A stretch of DNA of 64,000 nt from Streptococcus taonis (GTDB taxonomy: Bacteria; Bacillota; Bacilli; Lactobacillales; Streptococcaceae). Position 1 is the first letter of the stretch, and every line of letters starts with the position of its first letter. The notes below the pieces were generated by a model. The model saw only the letters and a program-made list of their open reading frames with translations, was not told the origin of the DNA and searched no databases. This document shows positions 28,613 through 36,664 of the stretch, piece after piece. Location: NCBI RefSeq assembly GCF_029948085.1, contig NZ_JARZZP010000001.1:60490-124489 (forward strand). The letters are read 5' to 3'. The position numbers were made by a program, and so were the translations under genes.

Positions 28613-29948
28613 GCATAAGTATAGAAAAATCAAACGAACAAAAAATTGTAAACTACAAGACTATCAACTCTTTGTGATAGTCTTTGCGGTTACAATATGG
28701 GTAACTGTATTGATATTCTTCATAAGTAAAACAGTAACAGAAGCATCATCATTACTAGTTTACAGTGTTTCTGCAAATATCATTACTTTTCTTATACTAC
28801 TTTATACATTATCACGACGTGAAGAAGTTTCAACTTTTTCCATACCTGTTATGTCAAACGATGCAGGTAGATTAGCTAAAAAACTAAAGCGATTGTTCAA
28901 TGACAAACAGATTACTGATGTACTAAAACTATCAAATACAACTCGATATGGCGATGAAATGCCAGAAATCGAAGTCTGGTTAGATAATGGCTTATTGGAG
29001 GGATATATAGCTATTGAAAACATTGCAAATTGGGAACGTGCTGATCGTGAAAAGTTTGAACAACGTGTATCTGGTATATTAGCTGGTAAGTATCAACGGT
29101 TTGCCGTTATTAACTCTGAACTCACTGCTGGAGATAGTTTCATTCTCTTCTACTTTGAAGATACACTAACTTCAAAGCGTCTACTAGTTAAGGATAATCT
29201 AGATTCATTACAACCTTTTCTAAGTGATGATAGCCATACAATACAATTATCCAAAGACCTAATGTGGCATTCCGATATCACTCCTATGTTGAGTATTATT
29301 GCACGTACACGTGCAGGTAAGTCGGTACTCGCTGGTAGGTACATGGCAAGGTTGATGCTATTACAAGGTTGGTTTGTTGAGTACAATTCATCAAAATATG
29401 ACCGCTACGTTAAAGAATTTAATGGAGAATCAGACCCTATCCAGATTGTAGAGCGTGCCGAATACTGGTGTTCAGTTATGGATAATCGACTTGCTAAAAT
29501 TAACGAGGCAGGAAAAGAAAAATATACCGAAATGGACAATATGCCTGATATTGGGCTATTCTTCGATGAATTGGGCAATCTAAACGCTTCACTAGAATCA
29601 TTAGATAAGGTCAATAGAAGCATTAAAATCACTTTGCGCTGGACTACTGCCATTAACCGACTTTCAGCTACTGGTGGCTCTGCTGGGATTCATATTATCG
29701 CCATTAGTCAGTTTGCTACTAAGGAGGGCTTTCTTCCATCGTTGGCTCGTGTAAACTGCTCTGACGCCGTTATCATGCTAGGTGGTGCTGCCGATTCTGC
29801 CGATGAACGAAAATATCTTATGAGCGGATTCGCTGATATGCCTAAGAAAAGTTATGGAAAAGGTCAAGGACTAGCTCGTATTTTAGGCTCTGGTAAAAAA
29901 TGGGAAGTTCCACATTTTTTTGAAACCCCATTTTTTGATGATAATTAA
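28605..29948 (+). CDS. FtsK/TcpA-like DNA translocase (coupling-protein-type ATPase)
   Basis: 447 residues. Two N-terminal membrane helices (about residues 20-41 and 48-71) are followed by a cytosolic ATPase domain. The P-loop is ARTRAGKSV near residue 232 (Ala instead of the first Gly), Walker B is IGLFFDELGN near residue 319, and HIIAISQFATKEGF follows as in FtsK-HerA sensors. In Tn916-like systems this protein brings the relaxase-DNA complex to the secretion channel. Here it lies upstream of a Rep-type initiator, which suggests that Rep doubles as relaxase. It is too short and has the wrong architecture for a chromosomal FtsK. Confidence 0.85.
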   Translation: MLKHKYRKIKRTKNCKLQDYQLFVIVFAVTIWVTVLIFFISKTVTEASSLLVYSVSANIITFLILLYTLSRREEVSTFSIPVMSNDAGRLAKKLKRLFNDKQITDVLKLSNTTRYGDEMPEIEVWLDNGLLEGYIAIENIANWERADREKFEQRVSGILAGKYQRFAVINSELTAGDSFILFYFEDTLTSKRLLVKDNLDSLQPFLSDDSHTIQLSKDLMWHSDITPMLSIIARTRAGKSVLAGRYMARLMLLQGWFVEYNSSKYDRYVKEFNGESDPIQIVERAEYWCSVMDNRLAKINEAGKEKYTEMDNMPDIGLFFDELGNLNASLESLDKVNRSIKITLRWTTAINRLSATGGSAGIHIIAISQFATKEGFLPSLARVNCSDAVIMLGGAADSADERKYLMSGFADMPKKSYGKGQGLARILGSGKKWEVPHFFETPFFDDN

Positions 29949-29955
29949 AATCATA

Positions 29956-29992
29956 TAATTTAACTGACTAGAAACATCTGTCAGTTAAATTA
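29956..29992. repeat. 13-bp perfect inverted repeat downstream of the ATPase gene
   Basis: TAATTTAACTGAC and GTCAGTTAAATTA are perfectly complementary around an 11-base loop. No T-run follows, so it is not a simple terminator. Smaller inverted repeats (CCGAC/GTCGG and CATCTC/GAGATG) follow before 30041. Confidence 0.75.
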
Positions 29993-30076
29993 AATGATTC
30001 TTGACGAAGCCGACGAGTCACGAGGTCGGTCATCTCGAAGAGATGAAACAAAACTAACTCTAACTATTCCAACGCC

Positions 30077-30108
30077 TGCACGGCACTGGGCTTGTCAAGT
30101 GCCGTGCA
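30077..30108. other. GC-rich hairpin, candidate nick site (oriT or double-strand origin)
   Basis: TGCACGGCACT and AGTGCCGTGCA form a perfect 11-bp stem; the 10-base loop is GGGCTTGTCA. It stands out in AT-rich surroundings, about 110 bp upstream of the Rep start. Rolling-circle origins and oriT sites of HUH enzymes commonly expose the nick site in such a loop. Confidence 0.6.
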
Positions 30109-30216
30109 TAGCAAAAAGCTAGATAAATTAGGAATTTGTGAGGTCTCGAGCAATGTATAAATCCTATTTTATTTAGGGAATAGTTGAAAGAATAATTAAA
30201 AAGGACTATCTTAATA

Positions 30217-31587
30217 ATGACAAAAAAAGAAGCTAATCTCACTGCCATTATGCTAGTTCAACAATTAGAAGATGAATATTGGCAAACTTGGGATAACAAA
30301 ACACCTGTAAAGTTAGCTAGAGAAGATAATATACGTCCCTTACTTGAAGCAGTGACTGACAAGTTAAATAAAGCTGATATTCCTGTTAAAGAAGCATATG
30401 GTATTAAACATGATAAAGATGAAATAAGTATTTGGAATCAAGAATTGATGAGGAATGTGAACGAAAAGAAAACTGAACATATTCACTTTCTCTTCAAATT
30501 TGAGACTGGTGCTTCATTATCAAAGATTGCTCTCGCTATTGGAGTCGAATCACAATATCTTGAAAAACTTAAATCAGGGCGCTATGGGTACGATAACTGT
30601 TTAGCTTACTTAGTTCATGCAAAAGATGAAACCAAATACCAATACCAACCTGACGAAGTTGTGACAGTTAAAGGTGAAGATTATACCAGTATTTACCATC
30701 GAAGCATGAAAACGTGGGTTAAAGGTCGAGCAACAAAAAAAGCTAAGGAAACGAATCTTAGTATTGATTGGCTAATTGAACAAATATTAGCTGGCGAAGT
30801 GACTAAAAGTAATATCATGCTTACGGATGAGTATTACGCTATTTATGGGCAACATAAACGAAAAATAAACGAAGCTTTAGATACAGCTGGGGAACGAAAA
30901 TGTTATCGAACAATTGCTGAGCTTGAATCAGGAAAATTCAAAAAAACAATCCTTTTTATCAATGCTGAAAGTGGAGCAGGAAAAACACTGTACAGCAAAA
31001 AACTGATAACATTATTGCAGGATATAGCTCTTAAATACGGTCAAACTTGGGATTACTGTGTAACAGCTTCCACTAATGCTTTTGATGAGTATAATGGTCA
31101 AGAAATTTTGTTCCTTGATGATATAAAAGGAGACAGCTTAACCGTATCGGATTGGCTAAAATTATTAGACCCTTACATGATTAGCCCAATTTCAGCAAGA
31201 TATCACAATAAGATGGGGGCAGCTAAAGTCATCATTATCACTAATACGAATGAACCAATTAGATTTTTTGAACATGCGAAAGGAAGTATTGGAGAAGACC
31301 TTGGGCAATTTGTACGGCGGATTGATTATCTGGTTCAAATAGAAGATGTGTTTCGTCTGTCAATCCCTTTAAAACATACTCCTCCAACTCCAAAAGTCAA
31401 TGTTTCTTGGTATGAACCCAGATACTATTCTTTCAAGTTCTCAGAAATTGGACAATATGACAGAAACGAAGCAACCAACAAACTTGTAAAACAAGTGATT
31501 CAAAACATGCAATGGAATAAACCAAAAAAGGTTATCAATGCCAGCGACCAAACTAACAATGATAACCACCACTCAAAACAAAAATAG
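30217..31587 (+). CDS. HUH endonuclease–superfamily 3 helicase Rep protein (Rep_2 plus RNA_helicase type)
   Basis: 456 residues. The N-terminal endonuclease domain shows YGIKHDKDE, the HUH motif as HIHF (H88, H90) and a candidate catalytic Tyr in CLAYLVHAKD (Y131). The C-terminal helicase has Walker A AESGAGKT (250-257), Walker B EILFLDD (to D302) and motif C VIIITNTNEP. This is the architecture of Rep proteins of bacterial pCRESS-type plasmids and of CRESS-DNA viruses, and of non-canonical relaxases in some streptococcal mobilizable elements. It would nick the origin or oriT and unwind the DNA. It lies after the hairpin region and before the recombination genes. The family is firm; whether it acts in replication, mobilization or both is inferred. 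Confidence 0.88.
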   Translation: MTKKEANLTAIMLVQQLEDEYWQTWDNKTPVKLAREDNIRPLLEAVTDKLNKADIPVKEAYGIKHDKDEISIWNQELMRNVNEKKTEHIHFLFKFETGASLSKIALAIGVESQYLEKLKSGRYGYDNCLAYLVHAKDETKYQYQPDEVVTVKGEDYTSIYHRSMKTWVKGRATKKAKETNLSIDWLIEQILAGEVTKSNIMLTDEYYAIYGQHKRKINEALDTAGERKCYRTIAELESGKFKKTILFINAESGAGKTLYSKKLITLLQDIALKYGQTWDYCVTASTNAFDEYNGQEILFLDDIKGDSLTVSDWLKLLDPYMISPISARYHNKMGAAKVIIITNTNEPIRFFEHAKGSIGEDLGQFVRRIDYLVQIEDVFRLSIPLKHTPPTPKVNVSWYEPRYYSFKFSEIGQYDRNEATNKLVKQVIQNMQWNKPKKVINASDQTNNDNHHSKQK

Positions 31588-31653
31588 TCAACAACCACCT
31601 TTGTTGTTGCTATTATCTCATAAGTTTTTAATAATTTCAAGAGGTACAACAAT

Positions 31654-31851
31654 ATGAATAATCATACTATTACTTACAACGATTTAGTTAATCTCGGTTA
31701 TCCAAAAGCAACCGCACAACAAATTATTCGACAAACAAAACTAAATATGGTAAAACAGGGGTATACTTTATATAGCAATAGGCGACTCGGAACGGTACCT
31801 ATTTCTGCTGTTGAAAAGGTTCTTGGCTTTAAGTTACTGCTGAATGAATAG
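31654..31851 (+). CDS. Excisionase-like small DNA-binding protein (DUF3173 type)
   Basis: 65 residues, MNNHTITYNDLVNLGYPKAT to LGFKLLLNE. A helix-turn-helix-like segment LVNLGYPKATAQQIIRQTKL and the position 14 bases before the integrase gene fit the DUF3173 family of integrative elements, presumed recombination directionality factors. AAGAGG precedes the ATG. Excision activity is inferred from context. Confidence 0.75.
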   Translation: MNNHTITYNDLVNLGYPKATAQQIIRQTKLNMVKQGYTLYSNRRLGTVPISAVEKVLGFKLLLNE

Positions 31852-31865
31852 AAAGTAGGTAATTT

Positions 31866-33101
31866 ATGGCCAAAACAAGCTTCCAAGATGTGTATATTGA
31901 TAACAAAGGGCAATTCTACTATGAAGTAAGTCTAGGAAACGATAAAATCACTGGTAAACGTATTAAGAAAAAAGGTCGAAGAAACTCGAATGGGAAAAAG
32001 TTTACTACTGCAAAAGAAGCCTATACAGAAGCTATTAGGATAAAGAGTGATTATCTTCAATCAGAAGGCTACTATAATTATGATATGACATATGAGCAGT
32101 ATATGAATACAGTTTATTTACCTTACTATCAGTCAGAAGTAAGTGAGCATACTTATGCTACTCGCAAGCCAGTCATTAAGCTCATTATCAATCGATTTAG
32201 AAAAAAAAAGCTTAAAGATATAACTGTTCGCGAAATTCAAAATTTCAGAACATGGTTATTATCTAAAAAAGGTGCTAACTATTCGCAAGCATATGCTGGT
32301 CTTACATTCGGTACTTTTAGAAAGTCATTGGATTTCGCTGTGGATATGCAGTATCTACAGAAAAATGTTTCATTGAAAGTAAAAGCTATTCCAAAAGGAA
32401 AAACTGTCGCTGAATATTGGACGAAAAATGACTTTGAAGAAGTTATCAGTAATATTTGTATCTCTGATTTCTACGAGCATCTATGCTTCGTTATGCTATG
32501 GCTCTATTTTTGCACTGGTGTACGTGTAAACGAAGGAACGGCTATCTGGTGGAATGACATTGATTTTGACAAAAAGGAGCTTAGAGTATCTCATATGCTG
32601 ATTATGTTAAATAAAAATAATTGGCAAAGGCAAAATCATACTAAAACAGATTCCGGACTCCGTATCATTTCATTAGATGATGATACAATTCAAATTTTGA
32701 AAGCGTGGAAAGAACGTCAGTCAAAACTAGGAAAGGTAAATTTTGTTTTAAGCTATGATGGCAACCCAATGCTCAAGTCAACCATTTCACGTATCATCAA
32801 ACGTTATGCCAAATTGGCAAACGTACCTTTGATTCAAGCAAAAGGACTTCGACATTCTCATGCTTCTTATCTCATCAATGAACTTAATGCTTCTGTTCTG
32901 ATTGTCTCTAAACGACTTGGACACTCTAGCCCAGAAATTACTTTAAAACATTATGCTCATATGTGGTCAGGTGTTGATAAGGAACTTGCAAATGAAATGA
33001 CTGGATTAATCAATATACGATATGCGGAAAATACTAAAATCAATTTCAACGGAAATCAAGCATTACTGAGAGAGTCTCCAAAACTGTCTCCAAAATCATA
33101 G
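31866..33101 (+). CDS. int: Tyrosine site-specific integrase
   Basis: 411 residues. An N-terminal arm-binding domain is followed by a SAM-like core-binding domain (about residues 70-165) and the catalytic domain. Active-site residues are visible: Arg in CTGVRVNEGT, the His/Arg pair in LRHSHASYL, the second His in LGHSSPEITL and the nucleophile Tyr in LKHYAHMW. It ends about 50 bp before attR. Its last codons encode the right-hand GTCTCCA arm-type repeats, so the gene end doubles as a binding site. It should recombine attP with the 3' end of guaA. Confidence 0.95.
   Translation: MAKTSFQDVYIDNKGQFYYEVSLGNDKITGKRIKKKGRRNSNGKKFTTAKEAYTEAIRIKSDYLQSEGYYNYDMTYEQYMNTVYLPYYQSEVSEHTYATRKPVIKLIINRFRKKKLKDITVREIQNFRTWLLSKKGANYSQAYAGLTFGTFRKSLDFAVDMQYLQKNVSLKVKAIPKGKTVAEYWTKNDFEEVISNICISDFYEHLCFVMLWLYFCTGVRVNEGTAIWWNDIDFDKKELRVSHMLIMLNKNNWQRQNHTKTDSGLRIISLDDDTIQILKAWKERQSKLGKVNFVLSYDGNPMLKSTISRIIKRYAKLANVPLIQAKGLRHSHASYLINELNASVLIVSKRLGHSSPEITLKHYAHMWSGVDKELANEMTGLINIRYAENTKINFNGNQALLRESPKLSPKS
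33074..33092 (+). repeat. Right candidate integrase arm-type sites
   Basis: Two copies of GTCTCCA spaced 12 bp apart, inside the integrase 3' end, in the same orientation as the left pair at 27118-27135. Confidence 0.55.
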
Positions 33102-33152
33102 CAACAAGCTAAAAATACTGTTATATCAACGATTACAAGCGCTTATTTAGTC

Positions 33153-33167
33153 GTTGAGTGGGAGTAG
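33153..33167 (+). other. attR of the guaA element
   Basis: GTTGAGTGGGAGTAG, which differs from attL at two synonymous positions and still encodes VEWE and a stop. The original guaA terminator follows. Confidence 0.8.
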
Positions 33168-33184
33168 AATTAACAAACTTAAAA

Positions 33185-33217
33185 AAGCCCTAGAAACCAA
33201 TGTTTCTTAGGCTTTTT
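33185..33217 (+). terminator. Original guaA terminator, now right of the element
   Basis: AAGCCCTAGAAAC and GTTTCTTAGGCTT pair around CAAT, followed by a T-run. The rest of 33218-33411 shows nothing coding. Confidence 0.75.
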
Positions 33218-33411
33218 ATTTTACTTTGACAACATTTTAACAACTAAAAATCTTAATCTTCTTCTGCCCTTAAGAACTTTTAACAATTTAGGTACTTTCT
33301 TAATTGTTCTTTATACCATTCTTCTCACTACTCTGCTATTATCGAACAAGCCTGAACTACAAGTAGGAAGCATTATCGGACACAATCTCACAAAACTAAT
33401 CTTAATTGCTC

Positions 33412-33446
33412 AAAAAAACAGTAAAACCAACTTGGTCCTACTGTTT
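33412..33446 (-). terminator. Terminator after the DEAD-box helicase gene
   Basis: On the minus strand AACAGTA and TACTGTT pair around a partly self-complementary loop, and TTTTTT follows. Confidence 0.75.
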
Positions 33447-33451
33447 CATTC

Positions 33452-34795
33452 TTAGAATGTCTGGCGCTTAGCTTTTCGCTCTGCACGTCCACGAGCACGA
33501 CCTTCTGCTCGCTTGGCTTTACGACGTTTTTCATCGACAGCCCACTGGATTTTTTTCTTATATCCTGGTTTGACTTTTTTCTTTTTCTTTTTAACCAAGC
33601 CAATCATTTCGATGTCCAATTTTTCTTGTTTCTTCTCACGATTGGCACGACGATCGCGGTCATAGGTATCTTGGAATTCTCCGTCTTTAACCATCTTAGG
33701 CACAAACTTGATTCCTAGTTTCTCTAACTCACGAATATCTGAGTCGTCACTAGGCTGGTAAAGGGTAATGGCTGTACCAGGCAGACCATTACGTCCAGTT
33801 CGTCCAACACGGTGGACAAAGAAGGACAAGTCTTGTGGAATGGCATCGTTAATGACGTGACTGACCCCCTCAATGTCAATCCCACGCGCAGCCAAGTCAG
33901 TCGCAACGATGTACTCAAAATCAAGGTTCTTGACCTGATTCATGATCCGTTTGCGCTCACGAGGAGCAATATCTCCATGAATCTTAGCTACTTTCAAGCC
34001 TTGAGCTGTTAAGTAAGCATGCAATTCATCTGCACGAGTCTTGGTATTGACAAAAATCATGGCAAGATATGGCTGCATGACTTGAGTCAATTCATAAATC
34101 TGGGCATTCTTGTCACGACCTTTAGTCGAAATCAACCAGTTATCAATGGTATCTGAGATAACTGTTTTGGTCTTGATTTTTTCCATAACTGGATTAGACA
34201 AGTATTTTTTCAAGAATGGTTGCAATTTTTGTGGGATAGTCGCTGAAAAGACCATGAACTGCAAGTCTTTCGGAAGACTTCCTGCAATCTTATCAACCGT
34301 CTCCAAGAATCCCATATCTAGAGTCATATCAGCTTCATCGACTACAAAGGTCTTAGCCTTGTGGATAGCCAAATCACCCGATTTTACCAAATCATAGATA
34401 CGACCTGGTGTTCCAATGACGATATGGGGCTGGTTGCTTGCCAGTTTTTCAATTTGGCGGGCCTTGTCTGTACCACCAACATAGTTAACAACACGAATTT
34501 CTACTTCTGAATGGCCTGCAATCTGACGAGCTGCTTGGTAAATCTGTGTTGCTAACTCACGACTCGGAGCTGTGATAACTGCCTGCACGCTATCGCTCTC
34601 TTCATCCAACTGTTGGAAAATTGGAAGCAAGAAAGTATGAGTCTTTCCTGAACCTGTTTTTGATTCACCGACCAAGTCACGACCTGCCAAAACAATGGGA
34701 ATTAACTTATCCTGCACCTCAGTAGGAGTCGTAAACTTCAACTCCTCCAAAGCTTCTTCTATATATTTTTTAAATTTAAATTTCGTAAATGACAT
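33452..34795 (-). CDS. DEAD-box ATP-dependent RNA helicase
   Basis: 447 residues. Motif Q (FTTPTEVQDKLIP), motif I SKTGSGKT (about residue 44), motif II VDEADMTLDMGF, motif III SATIP, motif V TDLAARGIDI and motif VI HRVGRTGRNG are all present. A Lys/Arg-rich tail (KKKKKVKPGYKKK to ERKAKRQTF) probably binds RNA. Such CshB-type helicases act in ribosome assembly and RNA turnover and help growth in the cold. The gene is monocistronic with its own terminator. Confidence 0.94.
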   Translation of the reverse strand: MSFTKFKFKKYIEEALEELKFTTPTEVQDKLIPIVLAGRDLVGESKTGSGKTHTFLLPIFQQLDEESDSVQAVITAPSRELATQIYQAARQIAGHSEVEIRVVNYVGGTDKARQIEKLASNQPHIVIGTPGRIYDLVKSGDLAIHKAKTFVVDEADMTLDMGFLETVDKIAGSLPKDLQFMVFSATIPQKLQPFLKKYLSNPVMEKIKTKTVISDTIDNWLISTKGRDKNAQIYELTQVMQPYLAMIFVNTKTRADELHAYLTAQGLKVAKIHGDIAPRERKRIMNQVKNLDFEYIVATDLAARGIDIEGVSHVINDAIPQDLSFFVHRVGRTGRNGLPGTAITLYQPSDDSDIRELEKLGIKFVPKMVKDGEFQDTYDRDRRANREKKQEKLDIEMIGLVKKKKKKVKPGYKKKIQWAVDEKRRKAKRAEGRARGRAERKAKRQTF

Positions 34796-34913
34796 AATAT
34801 CCTCGATTCTATCTACTCATTATACCACATTTTGATGCATTACAGTTAAACTTTCGATTTAGATAAACCCACGGAAATTTCAGTAAATTCAAAATCTGCC
34901 CGAATAAAGACAA

Positions 34914-34950
34914 GAAAAATACTCTCTGTCCATCCTAAACAAAGAGTATT
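34914..34950 (-). terminator. Terminator of the iron-uptake operon
   Basis: On the minus strand AATACTCT and AGAGTATT pair around a loop, with TTTTC following, just after the esterase stop. Confidence 0.65.
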
Positions 34951-34956
34951 AGATTT

Positions 34957-35652
34957 TCACGTAAGCTTCCACTCTTCTCTCAGCCAATCACAAAAATGAT
35001 GATAGCGTTGCTCAAGAGCTTCATGATGCCCATAAGCATCAAAGGTGGAATATGTTGAGGGAACTTTCTCTGATATCAAATCATGTACTTCCCTTGCAAA
35101 AATAGGAGCCTTAGACAGGCGGTTGGAATGATTGGAACCTTCTGTCAGACCATTTTGCAGATAAATCAGACTTTGACTCTGTATCAGGTCATGTTCCCTG
35201 CAAAATTCTGTAAAATCAGGATACCAGAAGGAACCACAGATAGAAAAGATACAGGTCACAGGTAGATGACTACTATAGAGACTATAGACAGCAGCAAGCC
35301 CCCCCAGTGAATAGCCACCATAGGCAATCCGACTTTCATCAATCAAGTAGTCCTTTTGCAGAGTTGCTAGAATCTCTTGAAAGAGCTTCTGATGGTATGC
35401 ATCTACCTTCCCACCAAAATCTGGGGCCCCTTCTTTCAAAGACTTAGACTGCCAGGGTGTAAAGTCATCCAGACGGTTTTCTGGAATCAAGCCCACCAAA
35501 ATCACAGATTGGGATAGGTCTGACAAATAGTCCAATTGTCCATCATTTAAAAGTACAACTGGGTAGGCTTGTTTAGAGTCATAGGTTGAAGGAAGGCTGA
35601 CCCTTACCTGAATCCCTTCCCAGTTAAACTCCTTATTTCTTGATAAAGTCAT
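34957..35652 (-). CDS. Alpha/beta-hydrolase, siderophore-esterase-like
   Basis: 231 residues from ATG at 35652; an in-frame GTG at 35673 is an alternative. The gene starts inside the 3' end of the binding-protein gene with no clear ribosome-binding site, so translation is probably coupled. The nucleophile elbow GGYSLGG, preceded by DESRIAYG, and a late His in DAYGHHEALEQ fit the IroE/Fes-like esterase family, with YPVVLLNDGQLDY at the N-terminus. As the last gene of a ferri-siderophore-type uptake operon it may hydrolyse the imported siderophore to release iron. No signal peptide is present, so it is cytosolic. Function is inferred from fold and operon. Confidence 0.78.
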   Translation of the reverse strand: MTLSRNKEFNWEGIQVRVSLPSTYDSKQAYPVVLLNDGQLDYLSDLSQSVILVGLIPENRLDDFTPWQSKSLKEGAPDFGGKVDAYHQKLFQEILATLQKDYLIDESRIAYGGYSLGGLAAVYSLYSSHLPVTCIFSICGSFWYPDFTEFCREHDLIQSQSLIYLQNGLTEGSNHSNRLSKAPIFAREVHDLISEKVPSTYSTFDAYGHHEALEQRYHHFCDWLREEWKLT

Positions 35653-36643
35653 TGATTTTTTCAAGGGAATCAATCACTGCAGGACCGTAATCCATCAACT
35701 CATCGTAAGAGATGGTCATGATTTTTTGGTTCTTGATTGCTGGGACATTTTCCAAAACAGCATTTGCCTTCATCAAATCCACTGCTTTTTCATCCAACTT
35801 TTGATTGCGGTCACTAGTTACATAGATAATCAACTCTGGATCCATTGATACTAGATTTTCCAAGGTCAAGCCAGAAGTTCCTGTTGCGACATTAGTATAA
35901 CCAAGTTGGTTGAGCAAACTTTCTTGTAGGGCTGACTTGTAAGCACCAAAGGTTTCGTCGTTATAAGCAACCATAATCAGAGCTTTTTTCTTTTCACCCT
36001 GTGTTTCTGGGTTGGCTTTTTTAACCACATCGATTTTAGCTTGTAATTGTTCTGCGTATTGATTCGCCTTGTCTTGGACATTGAAAATGGTACCAAGATT
36101 CTTCACATCTTCTACGATATTTCCTAAATCTTGTTGGATAGTTGAAAGTGAAGCTTTTTGCGTATAAACAGGGATTTTATTTTCATTCCAAGCACTAATG
36201 GTTCCCATTGACTTTTCAGAAAACATCATGTTGCGGCCCATCAAGGCATCTGGTTCATAAGAAAGAACTGTTTCTTGTGAGACTGATTTTTTATCACCAA
36301 TATGAGGGATGGCTTCAATTGCTTCCTTGTATTTACCAGTTACGGCATTATCAGGATTGAGCATACCGGCAATTTTATCCTTCAAACCAAGTTCAAGTAG
36401 AATTTCAGTTGTTGAAAGATTGTTAGTGATGACCTTTTCAGGAGCCTTTTCAAAGACTTGTTCGACTTCATTTCCTTTAGCATCATAAGTTTTGATAGTT
36501 ACAGGGTAGCTGGTTTCTGTAGTAGATTTTTGACTTGTCTCTGCGCTTGATTGTGTGGTAGCTTTTTCTGTTGTACTATTTCCACAAGCTGCTAAAGTTA
36601 AGGTAGCTACTGTTAGGAGCAAAATACTGATTGATTTTTTCAT
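35633..36643 (-). CDS. ABC transporter substrate-binding lipoprotein, iron-siderophore/corrinoid type
   Basis: 336 residues from MKKSISILLLTV; an in-frame upstream ATG is passed over because AAAGGAAA lies just before this one. A lipobox LTLAACG gives lipid attachment at Cys, followed by a Ser/Thr-rich linker. The mature part is the FecB/TroA-like class III fold, with KVITNNLSTTEILLELGLKD near the start and a long central helix. It captures the ligand outside the membrane for the FecCD-type permease. The exact ligand (siderophore, haem or cobamide) is not evident. Confidence 0.9.
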   Translation of the reverse strand: MKKSISILLLTVATLTLAACGNSTTEKATTQSSAETSQKSTTETSYPVTIKTYDAKGNEVEQVFEKAPEKVITNNLSTTEILLELGLKDKIAGMLNPDNAVTGKYKEAIEAIPHIGDKKSVSQETVLSYEPDALMGRNMMFSEKSMGTISAWNENKIPVYTQKASLSTIQQDLGNIVEDVKNLGTIFNVQDKANQYAEQLQAKIDVVKKANPETQGEKKKALIMVAYNDETFGAYKSALQESLLNQLGYTNVATGTSGLTLENLVSMDPELIIYVTSDRNQKLDEKAVDLMKANAVLENVPAIKNQKIMTISYDELMDYGPAVIDSLEKINDFIKK

Positions 36644-36664
36644 GTTTGTTTTCCTTTTCATTTT

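Larger units (their letters stand above)
27012..33167 (+). mobile_element. Integrative mobilizable-type element in guaA with HUH–SF3 Rep and FtsK-like ATPase
   Basis: About 6.2 kb bounded by attL (27012-27026) and attR (33153-33167). Contents in order: arm-type repeats, terminator, unknown small gene, 14-bp iterons, two small unknown genes, FtsK/TcpA-like ATPase, structured hairpins, Rep_2 plus superfamily 3 helicase protein, DUF3173 excisionase-like protein, tyrosine integrase, arm-type repeats. No type IV secretion genes are present, so it would depend on another conjugative element for transfer. Streptococcal mobilizable elements with Rep_2–helicase relaxases beside TcpA-like coupling proteins are known, as is guaA as an insertion hotspot; the identity of this one is inferred. 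Confidence 0.88.

Noticed and set aside
33233..33245. CATTTTAACAACT occurs both inside the element near attL (27068-27080) and outside attR
   Set aside because: A 13-bp AT-rich match could hint at nested integration, but spacing to the att cores differs and nothing else supports it.
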